Part shown: in pieces, positions 7,882-16,307 of the stretch
Layout: each line of letters opens with the position of its first letter
Position numbering within the stretch: the first letter of the stretch is position 1
Source: Sphingobium cupriresistens
Lineage (GTDB): Bacteria > Pseudomonadota > Alphaproteobacteria > Sphingomonadales > Sphingomonadaceae
Direction of reading: 5' to 3'
NCBI RefSeq assembly: GCF_004152865.1
Contig: NZ_SEOO01000017.1
Location: forward strand, 33,345 to 97,344
DNA: 64,000 nt
The notes under the pieces: model-generated
The model's input: only the letters and a program-made list of their open reading frames with translations
What the model was told of the DNA's origin: nothing
Database searches by the model: none
Position numbers and translations under genes: made by a program

Positions 7882-9855
7882 CTACAAGTCGATGCCATCG
7901 CCCGGATCGAGCGACGCCTGCCGCGCGAGCCCTTGCATCCGGCGGCGCACGGCCGCTTGCCGGGCCGCGTCATCCTGTTCGTCATCGAGGATCGAAAACT
8001 CTTGGCTCGGCGGAGCCGTCGTCTCTGGCGCGATAGCGACATGCTCCGGCAGCTCGGGCTCCCGGCGCAGCCCGCCATTGGCGGCGTCCTCGGCATCGCG
8101 GACGATGCGCGCGACCTGCTTCGGATCGGCGGATGCCTGCCGCCCGGTCCAGTCATCGGGCCTCACCCTGGCCGTTTCCGGCGCGGGCGCCGACGCAATC
8201 CGCTCGGAGAGCCGGCGATCCTGATAATAGCGCGCCTTCTTGGCGCGGATCGGATGGACGCCCGCCACCATGACGATCTCGTCGTCGGGCGGGAGCTGCA
8301 TCACCTCGCCGGGGGTGAGGAGCTGACGGGCGGTCTCCGACCGCGACACCATCAAATGCCCGAGCCAAGGTGACAGGCGATGCCCGGCATAGTTCTTCAT
8401 CGCCCGCATCTCGGTGGCGGTGCCGAGCGCATCCGACACGCGCTTGGCGGTGCGCTCGTCGTTGGTGGCGAAGCTCACGCGGACATGGCAGTTGTCGAGG
8501 ATCGCGTTGTTGGGGCCGTAAGCCTTCTCGATCTGGTTGAGCGACTGCGCGATCAGAAAAGCCTTGAGCCCGTAGCCCGCCATGAACGCCAGGGCGGACT
8601 CGAAGAAGTCGAGGCGGCCGAGTGCCGGGAACTCGTCGAGCATCAGCAACACACGATGGCGGTTGCCCTTCGGGGTCAGCTCCTCGGTCAGCCGGCGCCC
8701 GATCTGGTTGAGGATGAGGCGGATCAGCGGCTTGGTGCGGGATATGTCGCTGGGCGGCACGACCAGATACAGCGTCGCCGGCCGCTCGCCCTCGACCAGA
8801 TCCGATATGCGCCACTGGCAGGCTCGCGTGACCTGCGCCACGACGGGATCGCGGTAGAGGCCGAGGAACGACATGGCCGTGCTGAGCACGCCCGATCGCT
8901 CGTTGTCCGATTTGTTCAGCAGCTCGCGCGCGGCCGAGGCGACGACGGGATGCACGCCCGCTTCGCCGAGGTGCGGCGTCGCCATCATCGCGGCGAGTGT
9001 CTGCTCGATCGTGCGCGCCGGGTCCGAAAGGAATCCGGCGACGCCGGCCAGGGTCTTGTCCGCCTCAGCATAGAGGACGTGGAGGATCGCGCCGACCAGC
9101 AGCGAGTGGGAGGTTTTCTCCCAGTGGTTCCGACGCTCCAGCGATCCTTCGGGATCGACCAGCACGTCGGCGACATTCTGCACGTCGCGCACCTCCCACT
9201 GGCCCCGCCGCACCTCCAGCAACGGGTTGTAGGCCGCCGACGCCGCGTTGGTCGGATCGAACAGCAGCACGCGGCCGTGCCGCGCGCGGAAGCCGGCGGT
9301 CAGCGTCCAGTTCTCGCCCTTGATGTCGTGGACGATCGCCGACGCCGGCCAGGTCAGCAGCGACGGCACGACCAGGCCGACGCCCTTGCCCGAACGGGTC
9401 GGGGCGAAGCACAACACATGCTCGGGGCCGTCGTGGCGGAGATAGTCGCGGGCGAGCCTGCCGAGCACGACGCCATTCGGCCCCAGCAACCCGGCCGCAT
9501 GAACCTCGCGCTCGGTCGCCCAGCGCGCAGACCCATAGGTCTCGGCGTTCTTCAATTCACGCGCGCGCCATACCGACATGCCGATGGCGACGGCGATCGA
9601 CGCGAACCCGCCCGACGCGGCGATGAACGCGCCCGTCTTGAAGATGTCGGGCGCGTAGGCGTCGAAGCTGAACCACCACCAGAAAAAGGCCGGCGGCGGA
9701 TAGACCCGCAACCCCAACGCCTCGAACCACGGCGGCCCCAGCTCGGGCTGATAAGCGAGCGCGGCGGCGGTCCACTGCGTCGCGCCCCACACGCCGGCGA
9801 GCACGATCAGGAACACGATGATGATCTGGCCCCAAAGTATCTTGGTCGCGGACAT
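7882..9855 (-). CDS. traG: TraG/VirD4-family type IV coupling protein
   Basis: The 657-residue membrane ATPase links the relaxase-DNA complex to the mating channel. Two N-terminal membrane segments (about residues 9 to 28 and 75 to 95) precede the ATPase domain, with Walker A APTRSGKGVG near residue 148 and Walker B VLLMLDEFPALGRL near 397. The start at 9855 has an AAGGAG site. The gene follows the relaxase by 14 bp, the normal dtr order. The C-terminal 100 residues are variable and charged. Confidence 0.96.
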   Translation of the reverse strand: MSATKILWGQIIIVFLIVLAGVWGATQWTAAALAYQPELGPPWFEALGLRVYPPPAFFWWWFSFDAYAPDIFKTGAFIAASGGFASIAVAIGMSVWRARELKNAETYGSARWATEREVHAAGLLGPNGVVLGRLARDYLRHDGPEHVLCFAPTRSGKGVGLVVPSLLTWPASAIVHDIKGENWTLTAGFRARHGRVLLFDPTNAASAAYNPLLEVRRGQWEVRDVQNVADVLVDPEGSLERRNHWEKTSHSLLVGAILHVLYAEADKTLAGVAGFLSDPARTIEQTLAAMMATPHLGEAGVHPVVASAARELLNKSDNERSGVLSTAMSFLGLYRDPVVAQVTRACQWRISDLVEGERPATLYLVVPPSDISRTKPLIRLILNQIGRRLTEELTPKGNRHRVLLMLDEFPALGRLDFFESALAFMAGYGLKAFLIAQSLNQIEKAYGPNNAILDNCHVRVSFATNDERTAKRVSDALGTATEMRAMKNYAGHRLSPWLGHLMVSRSETARQLLTPGEVMQLPPDDEIVMVAGVHPIRAKKARYYQDRRLSERIASAPAPETARVRPDDWTGRQASADPKQVARIVRDAEDAANGGLRREPELPEHVAIAPETTAPPSQEFSILDDEQDDAARQAAVRRRMQGLARQASLDPGDGIDL

Positions 9856-9869
9856 GGAGGTCTCCTTAT

Positions 9870-11630
9870 TCAGATGCCGAGGCCGCGCTTGCGGCCGAGC
9901 GTCCAGTCGATGCCGCCGCCGGCGCGGACGACGCCGGACACCTGACGGCCGAGTTGCTGTTCGAGGGTGCTGGCCCAGGGCACGAGCCGGAAGCCGAGGC
10001 CGTCGTCAATCATGGCGAAGCGGCCGGATGCGAGCGCAAGACGCTGGCGCACGATGCCGGCGATCTTCTCGCCGGACGCGGCGGGGCGGTAGGCAAGGCG
10101 GGTCTCGCTCGCGATCTTCGCGCCAACCGCGTCCAGCTCGCGCTTGCGCAACATGTCGAGCATTCCGCGCTCGAACACCGTCCGCTCGCCGAAGCGGCGG
10201 GCCAGCCCTTCCTTGACGAGATGGTCGGTGCGCTCATCCATCGCGCGCCGCACCTCGGCGCCGAACCCGCCGTCCGCGACGCCGGCGCCACGCTCGATCA
10301 ACCGATGGTCGAGCCAGGTCGCGCCAGGCGCTTTCACCTGTGCGGCAAGGTCGAGGTCCGATCGCGTGGCGAGAATAAGGGTCGGCTTCTCCTCGCCGGC
10401 CCGTTCGATCGCGCGCAGCTCGACGATGCCGCCGAGCTTGGGGCTGTGCTCCAGCGCCTCGATGCCGGGCAGCCGGACATGGTGGGTGCGGCCATCGGTG
10501 CCGTCGATCACAGCATAGGCGGTGCCGGTCAGCTCGTCGTGCAAGCCCTTGTCGATCAGCCGGCCGGCGATCGGCTTCTCGGGCGCGCCGCTGACCACGG
10601 CGTAGCTGTCGAGTGGCCGATCCTGCCCGCGGTCTCTTAGCGCCGCGCCGATCGTGCGGATGATGTCGCCGCGCGTGCCCAGCTCGCGCAGCTTCGCCGC
10701 CGCCCCTTCCGCCACCGCCCACTGACCGGCATCCCCTTCGGCTGCGAGCCCCATCGTCTCCAGATGCTGCAAGCGGCCGATCATCAAGCGGCGGAGCCGT
10801 GGATCGTCGGGGCCTGGCCGCTCGGGGCGCAGGTCGAGCACGCCCAGCTCGTCGGCGGAGCGCTGGATCTCGGTATCGAGCCGGGTCCAGCGTTCCGCCG
10901 TCACCTCGCGGTCGAGCGCGCGCTGCACCTCATGCTCGGGCTTCGGGCCAAGCTCGGCGAAGGCCAGGTCTTGCGCCCGCGAGCGAAGATTGTGGCTGAT
11001 GTAGTCGCGGGAGATGACGAGATCGGCGCCTTGTTCGGTAACGCCGCGCACGAGTAGATGGACGTGCGGATTGTCGGTGTTCCAGTGATCGACCGCGACC
11101 CAATCGAGCCGCGTCCCCAGGTCCGCCTCCATCTGGCGCATGAGGTCGCGCGTGTATTCGCGCAGGTCGGTCAGCTCGGCGGCGTCTTCGGGCGACACGA
11201 TCACCCTGAAATGGTGCCGGTCATCCTTGCAGCGCTCGGTGAAACCGCGATCGTCCGCGTTGTCGCCGGCCGCGTCGAACATGCGCGTCGGCGAACCGTC
11301 GCGGGTGACGCCTTCGCGCTTCAAATACGCGACGTGCGCGGACAGCGGCGCCGAGCGCCGGCCGCCCCGGCTGCGGGTGGTCACGGGCAGCATCTTGACC
11401 ATGACGCGGCGGCCCGAGCCGAACAGGCGGCTGCGGGCGAACGCGGTGCGACCCCGCCCGAAGGTCGATTGCGCGCCCCGGCGCGCGCCGCTGGCGCCGC
11501 CGCGCCGGCCGCCGCTATGGATCGCGGCCACCCGCAACACCTCGGCGACCAGGCTGCGGGCATTGCGGCCCTGCGCCTTGCTGCGCTTCGCCTTGCCCGG
11601 CCGGACGCCAAACTCGCTGTCCTCGCTCAC
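9870..11630 (-). CDS. VirD2-like MOBP relaxase with DUF3363 C-terminal region
   Basis: The relaxase nicks oriT and pilots the strand into the recipient. The likely catalytic tyrosine is in SAHVAYLKREG near residue 101. The metal-binding histidine motif is HWNTDNPHVHLLVRG near residue 180, preceded by HHFRVIVSP. The C-terminal half matches the DUF3363 part of ICE relaxases. A GTG start at 11630 gives 586 residues and the usual N-terminus (SEDSEFGVRPGK); the open frame extends to an ATG at 11744, which would cover the oriT candidate. Located directly upstream of traG. Confidence 0.93.
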   Translation of the reverse strand: MSEDSEFGVRPGKAKRSKAQGRNARSLVAEVLRVAAIHSGGRRGGASGARRGAQSTFGRGRTAFARSRLFGSGRRVMVKMLPVTTRSRGGRRSAPLSAHVAYLKREGVTRDGSPTRMFDAAGDNADDRGFTERCKDDRHHFRVIVSPEDAAELTDLREYTRDLMRQMEADLGTRLDWVAVDHWNTDNPHVHLLVRGVTEQGADLVISRDYISHNLRSRAQDLAFAELGPKPEHEVQRALDREVTAERWTRLDTEIQRSADELGVLDLRPERPGPDDPRLRRLMIGRLQHLETMGLAAEGDAGQWAVAEGAAAKLRELGTRGDIIRTIGAALRDRGQDRPLDSYAVVSGAPEKPIAGRLIDKGLHDELTGTAYAVIDGTDGRTHHVRLPGIEALEHSPKLGGIVELRAIERAGEEKPTLILATRSDLDLAAQVKAPGATWLDHRLIERGAGVADGGFGAEVRRAMDERTDHLVKEGLARRFGERTVFERGMLDMLRKRELDAVGAKIASETRLAYRPAASGEKIAGIVRQRLALASGRFAMIDDGLGFRLVPWASTLEQQLGRQVSGVVRAGGGIDWTLGRKRGLGI

Positions 11631-11745
11631 GGCCGGGCTGCCTTCGGCCGAGAATGGCCTATGGTGCCATTGGAGGCGTTGATTTCGCTGGCATTTCTCT
11701 TCCGCGCGGCACGCGCGCCGACCGACGCCCCCGCGTGAAGCCACG

Positions 11746-11795
11746 GAAAAGTCACGGCTTTTCGGCTGAACGGGGCGCTGCTTATATCTTGCCCT
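11746..11795. other. Candidate origin of transfer (oriT)
   Basis: The 238-bp gap between the relaxase GTG and the transglycosylase stop holds a 6-bp inverted repeat GAAAAG/CTTTTC (11746 to 11751 and 11758 to 11763). Twenty bases further is TATATCTTGCCC (11783 to 11794). This resembles the nic cores of RP4 (TATCCTGCCC) and T-DNA borders (TATCCTG), with one T for C change. An inverted repeat followed by a nic core beside a MOBP relaxase gene is the expected layout. The call is by motif only. Confidence 0.4.
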
Positions 11796-11868
11796 CGTCT
11801 GTCCCTGCCGTTTCCCTCCTCCCCTGTGCCCTTAATGCTTCCGACCGACGAGGGTGACGACAGGCCGA

Positions 11869-12780
11869 TCATTGGGGTCGGCCCGCGCGGGCGCGGGACA
11901 CGAACAGCGTGTCGCGCGCCTCATTGGCGGACGGATCGGCCGCGCGAACGTCGTCCGATGTCGGCTGGTCGGTCGGTAGCTCGGACGCGGCTTCTTCGCC
12001 GTCAGTCTGCCCGGCGACAGCGCCCGGAGCGACGCTGGCGGTGCGGACAAACAACGCGGCGCGACGCCAGGCGAACGGATCAGGCGGCACGCTTACCGCC
12101 ACCTCCACAGCGCCCGGTCCGCCAGTGATTGGCGCAAGCTGGGCGAGATAGCCGACCGTCTCAGCGGGCAGCGGACGGCCGCGCGACACATAGTCGTCGT
12201 AGCGCCCCGGTCCCGCATTATAGGCCGCCAGCATTGCACTGGCGTTGCCGTAGCGGTCGTGCATCTCGCGCAGATAGGCCGCGCCCGCCATGATGTTGTC
12301 GCGCACGCCGAACGGATCGGGGCCGAGACCGTAGCGAGCGCGCAGTCCCGACCAGGTGGCGGGCATGATCTGCATCAAGCCCATCGCCCCGGCGCGCGAC
12401 ACGGCGCGGGAATTGCCGCCGCTCTCGACGCGCATCACTGCCCAAATCCACGCTTCGGGGATGCCGAACCGGCGCGCGGCGTCGGCGACATGAACGGCAT
12501 AAGGATGGACGGCCGCCGATCGCGCGGCCGGCAGTTCCTGCGCCATCGCCGGGGCAGACACAGCGCCGCCGGACAGCAGGACGACGGCAACCACGACCGC
12601 CGATCCGACTCCGCTCCGCCGCCAGCCTGCCAGCGTGCTCGCTGCGGTCAAGGGTGCGCGCGAAGCGCCGGCCTTCGGCCGTCCTTGACCTTCGCTGCGC
12701 GCCCCGGCCGGCCTGCGCCCGAGCGGGACGAAGGGATGAGACGGCTTTCCCGCGAACAATGGGATGATGATCGGCCCCAC
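11869..12780 (-). CDS. Lytic transglycosylase (SLT/VirB1-like) of the conjugation module
   Basis: The enzyme cleaves peptidoglycan to open space for the T4SS. After a basic N-terminal region and a hydrophobic segment (about residues 59 to 80) comes an SLT domain with catalytic Glu119 in AVMRVESGGN, then AMGLMQIMPATW and the family signature MLAAYNAGPGRYDDY. The GTG start at 12780 has a CAGGA site 8 bases upstream and lies 4 bp after the DUF736 stop; 303 residues. The Pro/Glu-rich tail is unassigned. The open frame upstream of 12780 overlaps DUF736 and is not used. Confidence 0.87.
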   Translation of the reverse strand: MGPIIIPLFAGKPSHPFVPLGRRPAGARSEGQGRPKAGASRAPLTAASTLAGWRRSGVGSAVVVAVVLLSGGAVSAPAMAQELPAARSAAVHPYAVHVADAARRFGIPEAWIWAVMRVESGGNSRAVSRAGAMGLMQIMPATWSGLRARYGLGPDPFGVRDNIMAGAAYLREMHDRYGNASAMLAAYNAGPGRYDDYVSRGRPLPAETVGYLAQLAPITGGPGAVEVAVSVPPDPFAWRRAALFVRTASVAPGAVAGQTDGEEAASELPTDQPTSDDVRAADPSANEARDTLFVSRARAGRPQ

Positions 12781-12784
12781 GGGA

Positions 12785-13120
12785 TCAGTCCTGCTCGCGC
12801 GACTTCGGCTGGCGGTTCCAGCGCAGCGACCAGGCCGACTTGTCGGGAGTGCTCTGGAACAGTGCGGCGCGGATCGGCTGTGCGAACGCGGGATCGTCGA
12901 TGCGCAGCGAGACGTAATCCCCGGCGCGCTCGCCGCTTTCATTCCAGCCAGCGCCGATCTCCGGCCCTTCGTCGCCGTCGCCGCGATGAACACGCCAGTC
13001 GGGCGCCTTGTCAGCGTCGCTCGGATCGGCCGGAACGATCGAGATACGGATGTCGAGCGTCGCCGTCTCGATGATGCCTTCGTAGCCTTTGGGGGTGCGG
13101 AAGAAGCTGCCGATCTGCAT
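12785..13120 (-). CDS. DUF736 family protein (copy 1)
   Basis: The 111-residue protein starts MQIGSFFRTPKGYEG and contains the family core DYVSLRIDDPAFAQPIRAALF. DUF736 proteins are small, soluble and almost restricted to ICEs and plasmids of alphaproteobacteria; their function is unknown. It has an AGGAGA site. A second, diverged copy is at 17815 to 18114. It is followed by the transglycosylase gene after 4 bp and preceded by the TraF peptidase, so it belongs to the DNA-processing operon. Confidence 0.9.
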   Translation of the reverse strand: MQIGSFFRTPKGYEGIIETATLDIRISIVPADPSDADKAPDWRVHRGDGDEGPEIGAGWNESGERAGDYVSLRIDDPAFAQPIRAALFQSTPDKSAWSLRWNRQPKSREQD

Positions 13121-13156
13121 GATGATCTCCTTTGGGTTGGCAGGCGGTGAAGCGGG

Positions 13157-13702
13157 TCAGCGCCAGACGAGCGGCGCGGTCGGGGAGTCGCGGGTGAGGA
13201 TCGGGACAGCGCGGCCGAGCACGGTCGAGGCCGGCAGCGGCCCGAAATAGCGACCGTCCATGCTGTCGGCGTGGTCGGGGTTGAGCATCATCAGCTCGCC
13301 GGCGCGCAGCGTGCGGCAGCCTTGCCAGACCGGCAGCGGGCGGCCCCGGCCGTCACGCTGCCGGGCGACGACGACGGGCCGCCCGTCGATGCTCACTACC
13401 GCGTTGATGCGGCACACGATCTGCCCCGGTCGCGCCGCAACATGCTTCAACAGCGGCACGCGCTCGCCGAGATAGCCGCGCTCCGCCAGCCAGCGCGCGA
13501 GTGCTGGTGGCGGCGTCACAGCGACGAGTGCGCCGAGCGGCGGATCGCCCGACGGCTCTACCCGATAAAGCCCGATCGGCGCGCTCGCGCTGGCGTTCCA
13601 TACGACGCGCGGCAGCGGATCGAGCACCGCAATCGCGGCAAACGACGCGCCGAACAGCGTTGCGGCGGTGACCGTCGCAATGGCCCATTTGCGGCGGCTC
13701 AT
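13157..13702 (-). CDS. traF: TraF-type conjugative signal peptidase (S26 family)
   Basis: This 181-residue peptidase has an N-terminal membrane anchor (residues 6 to 26). The S26/TraF active-site segment is WNASASAPIGLYR, with the nucleophile among Ser38 or Ser40. The general-base lysine is Lys86 in VPLLKHVAARPG. In RP4 the homologue processes and cyclises the TrbC pilin, and trbC is present here. Start and upstream DUF2840 stop overlap as ATGA. Confidence 0.92.
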   Translation of the reverse strand: MSRRKWAIATVTAATLFGASFAAIAVLDPLPRVVWNASASAPIGLYRVEPSGDPPLGALVAVTPPPALARWLAERGYLGERVPLLKHVAARPGQIVCRINAVVSIDGRPVVVARQRDGRGRPLPVWQGCRTLRAGELMMLNPDHADSMDGRYFGPLPASTVLGRAVPILTRDSPTAPLVWR

Positions 13703-14205
13703 CGCTCAATCTCCCGGCGCTTGAGCCAGGCGCGATGACGCTCCATCGTGTAGGGGCGCGGCTGATGTCCGGCGGCGATGCGATTGGCGACGTGCCGCCA
13801 ATGATCAGGCGCAGCGTCACACGGATCGACGCCCACGGCCTCCGTCGCGTCGATCGCGGCAAGCACCTGACTGACCTTCGGCCAGCCTTCGATCTTGAGC
13901 AGGATGTCGCCGCCAGGCCGGACGAACGGCAGCGTCGTGAACGGCTCGCCGACGCTGATCGCGCGCACGATGTCGATGCGCGAGCTGACCGTGCCGTAGT
14001 CGTTCGCCGCCCAGCGGACGAACGCGAAGATGGCGTTGGGGCGGAAGCGGACGATACGGCGGCGGCGATCGACGATCTCGTCCACCGCGACCCGGCCGAA
14101 CCTGATCCAGTGCTCGATCCGCTTCTCGATCCACGTCAGCTCGACGCGGGTCATCCCGTCGTCGGACGGCTGGCGATGGCGCATGGGTGACGGCGCGACG
14201 GTCAT
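13699..14205 (-). CDS. DUF2840 family protein
   Basis: The 168-residue protein contains the family pattern MTRVELTWIEKRIEHWIRFG and YGTVSSRIDIVRA. DUF2840 is found in ICEs between an AlpA-like regulator and traF, exactly as here; no biochemical function is known. The start at 14205 overlaps the upstream stop as ATGA. It ends with an ATGA overlap into traF. The sequence is basic and rich in Arg and Trp, which would suit nucleic acid binding, but that is a guess. Confidence 0.88.
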   Translation of the reverse strand: MTVAPSPMRHRQPSDDGMTRVELTWIEKRIEHWIRFGRVAVDEIVDRRRRIVRFRPNAIFAFVRWAANDYGTVSSRIDIVRAISVGEPFTTLPFVRPGGDILLKIEGWPKVSQVLAAIDATEAVGVDPCDAAPDHWRHVANRIAAGHQPRPYTMERHRAWLKRREIER

Positions 14206-14468
14206 CGCCGGCTCCGGGCAATGGCCGAATCCGCGCGCGGCATGAGGTCGTCCTGCCCCGGATCGGAGGTCGAATGCTTGATGCCGATGTCGGCCCAAGC
14301 GCGCAGGTCATCGACCGAATAGACCACCCGGCCACCGATCCGGCGGTAGGCCGGGCCGGTCCCGAAATAGCGATGCTTCTCCAGGGTTCGGCCCGAGAGG
14401 CCGAGAAAGCGCGCGGCTTCCGGCGTGCGCAGGAAGCGGGGCGGCAGGTTGGTAGGCGTATCGGACAA
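14202..14468 (-). CDS. AlpA-like helix-turn-helix regulator
   Basis: The 88-residue protein carries a MerR/AlpA-type winged helix (FLRTPEAARFLGLSGRTLEKH, then YRRIGGRVVYSVDDLRAW). Such proteins act as excisionase-like or regulatory DNA-binding factors. A TTG start at 14468 is chosen because AGGAG lies 9 bases upstream and the family begins close to this point; the open frame extends to an ATG at 14567. It heads the AlpA-DUF2840-traF string with ATGA overlaps, so it may control the DNA-transfer genes. Confidence 0.87.
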   Translation of the reverse strand: MSDTPTNLPPRFLRTPEAARFLGLSGRTLEKHRYFGTGPAYRRIGGRVVYSVDDLRAWADIGIKHSTSDPGQDDLMPRADSAIARSRR

Positions 14469-14596
14469 GTGACGGCTCCTGCGGGCGGTGGCGGCAGGAG
14501 GCGTAATTGTCAGAAGGAAGGCGGCCGGGTGGGGTATGAAGATGTGCGGCTGCACGGATGCGACCACCCTCCACAGGGATCGCCCAGGACGCCGGA

Positions 14597-15202
14597 TCAG
14601 CGAATGCGGAGCAGTTTTCGGTAGTCGCCGTTCATCATGGCGATGCCGTCGCGGACCAGCCGCACGACGAATGAGCGTGACGCTGACATTTTCCAGTCGC
14701 TCGCCGACAGCCGGGCGGCGTCGTCGCGGCCCAGGGCGGTCGCAATCTCGCGGTAAGTCGCGCCCTCGTCGCGCAAGTCGAGCGCGCGGAGCATCAGGTC
14801 GAGCCGCGCCAGCCGATAGGCGGTCAGCGGCCAGCCTCGCGGCAGCGGCCCTGCCGCTCGACCGAGCAGCCGGCGGTGGAAGCGCAACAGGCTGGCGATG
14901 CGCGTGATGAAATCCTTATCGAGCGGAATGACGGCAGCGAGCGGAAGGCCGGGCTGCGGGTCGCGCAGCCAAAGCCGATGCTCGCCGGCTGCGTCGGCGA
15001 CGACGACATGGCGTCCTTCGATTCCAGCCTGATCGGCGAGCAACGCGCCGAGCGCGCGCAGATCGACAGGAGCAGCAGTCCCGAATCCGTCGGGCGCGGC
15101 GTCAAGAATGACTGTGACGGCGGTCAGCTCCGGGCGCCAGACGACCGGATTTGAGAGGTCATCCGGCGCCGTGGCGAAAGGACAACCCCCATCGCCGCGC
15201 AA
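14597..15202 (-). CDS. DUF2285 family protein
   Basis: The 201-residue protein contains the DUF2285 core (WRPELTAVTVILDAAPDGFG) and a C-terminal helical region (GATYREIATALGRDDAARLSA) that resembles a DNA-binding segment. The family is widespread on alphaproteobacterial ICEs next to a transcriptional-regulator-like N-terminal domain. Here that N-terminal domain is in the overlapping upstream frame (15159 to 15380), with a 44-nt overlap, so the pair is either naturally split or frameshifted. The exact start is uncertain. Confidence 0.82.
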   Translation of the reverse strand: MRGDGGCPFATAPDDLSNPVVWRPELTAVTVILDAAPDGFGTAAPVDLRALGALLADQAGIEGRHVVVADAAGEHRLWLRDPQPGLPLAAVIPLDKDFITRIASLLRFHRRLLGRAAGPLPRGWPLTAYRLARLDLMLRALDLRDEGATYREIATALGRDDAARLSASDWKMSASRSFVVRLVRDGIAMMNGDYRKLLRIR

Positions 15203-15380
15203 AGGCCGTCTCGGCGGCTTTCTGCGCGACGGCGCCGTCCGCGATGCTCTGCTGCATCTGCGTATGTTCGGCGCGATAAGTGCGGTTTCGGCGTAGAAAC
15301 TCGGCGGCTAAAGCGGCGCGCCCGAGGGCGTCGGGCAATCCGCCGGCGCGCCGCTGGCGACGCCCTGGCGGCGTCGGCAT
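15159..15380 (-). CDS. DUF6499 transcriptional-regulator-like small protein
   Basis: The 73-residue product contains RAALAAEFLRRNRTYRAEH and ends ARRWGLSFRHGAG, the pattern of the DUF6499 (transcriptional regulator-like) domain. That domain usually precedes DUF2285 in a single polypeptide. It overlaps the DUF2285 gene by 44 nt in another frame. The start at 15380 is preferred over 15467 because the conserved part starts near it. Role probably regulatory; this is inferred from the family name and context only. Confidence 0.75.
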   Translation of the reverse strand: MPTPPGRRQRRAGGLPDALGRAALAAEFLRRNRTYRAEHTQMQQSIADGAVAQKAAETAFARRWGLSFRHGAG

Positions 15381-15515
15381 TGCATCCTCCCAACCGCGCT
15401 TGGCACGGATTTCAGGAGCGCAACATCTTCCGGTTGTCGTAGTAAGAATAGCGCAAAGACCGCGCACAACCGTGCGGCGAGGGCAGTGAGAATGCTTCCA
15501 AATTGGAGTTAAATC

Positions 15516-15788
15516 TTAACGGTTTAGCCGATGTTGGCAGGCAAGCAGGTGCGCGTATCCGATCTCTGTCATCCAACGCGCGCGGGCAAGATGGGTCGCG
15601 TGCATCGTCTGGGCGCGATCAGGTTCCGCCGCTACGTCAATGTTGAAGATGGCGGCGGCAGCGTCACGCCAATCGGCGCCATCCTCCTCGGCATCGAGCA
15701 ATCGCAGGTAGGCCGCGAGATGGCATTCGTCGTAGCTGGTGAGCTGCGAACAATCAGGCGCGCAATCATCGAATCTATCTGCGTCCAT
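15516..15788 (-). CDS. Small acidic protein next to DUF6499/DUF2285, family not recognised
   Basis: The 90-residue, acidic N-terminal half includes CHLAAYLRLLDAEEDGADW and the C-terminal half HLARARWMTEIGYAHLLA. The pattern looks like a genuine folded helical protein, with balanced composition unlike the shadow frames. I do not recognise a named family. It lies 136 bp upstream of the DUF6499 gene on the same strand, with an AT-richer gap that may hold the promoter of that pair. No function can be proposed. Confidence 0.7.
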   Translation of the reverse strand: MDADRFDDCAPDCSQLTSYDECHLAAYLRLLDAEEDGADWRDAAAAIFNIDVAAEPDRAQTMHATHLARARWMTEIGYAHLLACQHRLNR

Positions 15789-16171
15789 GCTGCACCCGAA
15801 TAGTCGCAGGCGTTAACCAATACGATCCTCGCGGACCAATTTCGATCCGCCGATTGGACATAGTTGCAAGCAGAATCCGCACCGGCCGACCAATCTCATG
15901 CGAGCTGCTGGTTTGCGGTGCGCCCCCGCAAACAGCTCCTAGACCCGTAGTCGGGGAGTTGGAAAACCGCGTTTAGTCGGTTCCTATGACCTTTAGCCCG
16001 GAAGCCTGTTGTATACGTCACAGGCTCCCCGACCATGTGGTCAAGGATGGCGGCACCGTCACGGCCGGCGCCGAACCGCTAAACGTGGGGTTTCCACACC
16101 CCAGGCCGCCGCGTAGCGGCCCGGTGTCGTCATAGAATAATGTGTAGTATTTGACCACCACCTCGCGCGAG

Positions 16172-16257
16172 CCGGGCGTCAGCCCGGCGAGCGCGCTTGC
16201 GGCCGCGCGGACCTTGGGACGCGCGGCCGCCCGCCGATCCGGCGCGGCGGATCGGCG
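16172..16257. repeat. Cluster of consecutive GC-rich hairpins
   Basis: Three perfect inverted repeats follow one another: GCCGGGC/GCCCGGC around a GTCA loop (about 16171 to 16188); GCGGCCGCGCG/CGCGCGGCCGC (16199 to 16209 and 16220 to 16230); CGCCGATCC/GGATCGGCG (16232 to 16240 and 16249 to 16257). A fourth follows at 16272. All lie beyond the end of the DUF932 gene. Confidence 0.6.
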
Positions 16258-16271
16258 CAAAATCGGCGAAG

Positions 16272-16299
16272 CCGCAGGGCCGAACCTTCGGCCCTGCGG
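16272..16299 (-). terminator. Strong hairpin downstream of the DUF932 gene
   Basis: CCGCAGGGCCGAA at 16272 to 16284 is perfectly complementary to TTCGGCCCTGCGG at 16287 to 16299. It begins 9 bp past the DUF932 stop on the minus strand. No long T-run follows, so termination may be weak or need a factor. Confidence 0.5.
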
Positions 16300-16307
16300 T
16301 GAAATGG

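Larger units (their letters stand above)
15789..16307. other. 519-bp non-coding region rich in inverted repeats
   Basis: No convincing gene is present. The region holds at least six strong inverted repeats: GAGCT+GTTTGCGG pairing across 15902 to 15938; a 9-bp pair at 15950 to 15958 and 16025 to 16033; a 7-bp pair at 16003 to 16009 and 16020 to 16026; then a dense cluster from 16172 to 16299 described separately. Such density suggests an origin, a partition site or structured RNA rather than plain spacer. Direction and function are not shown by the sequence. Confidence 0.6.
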
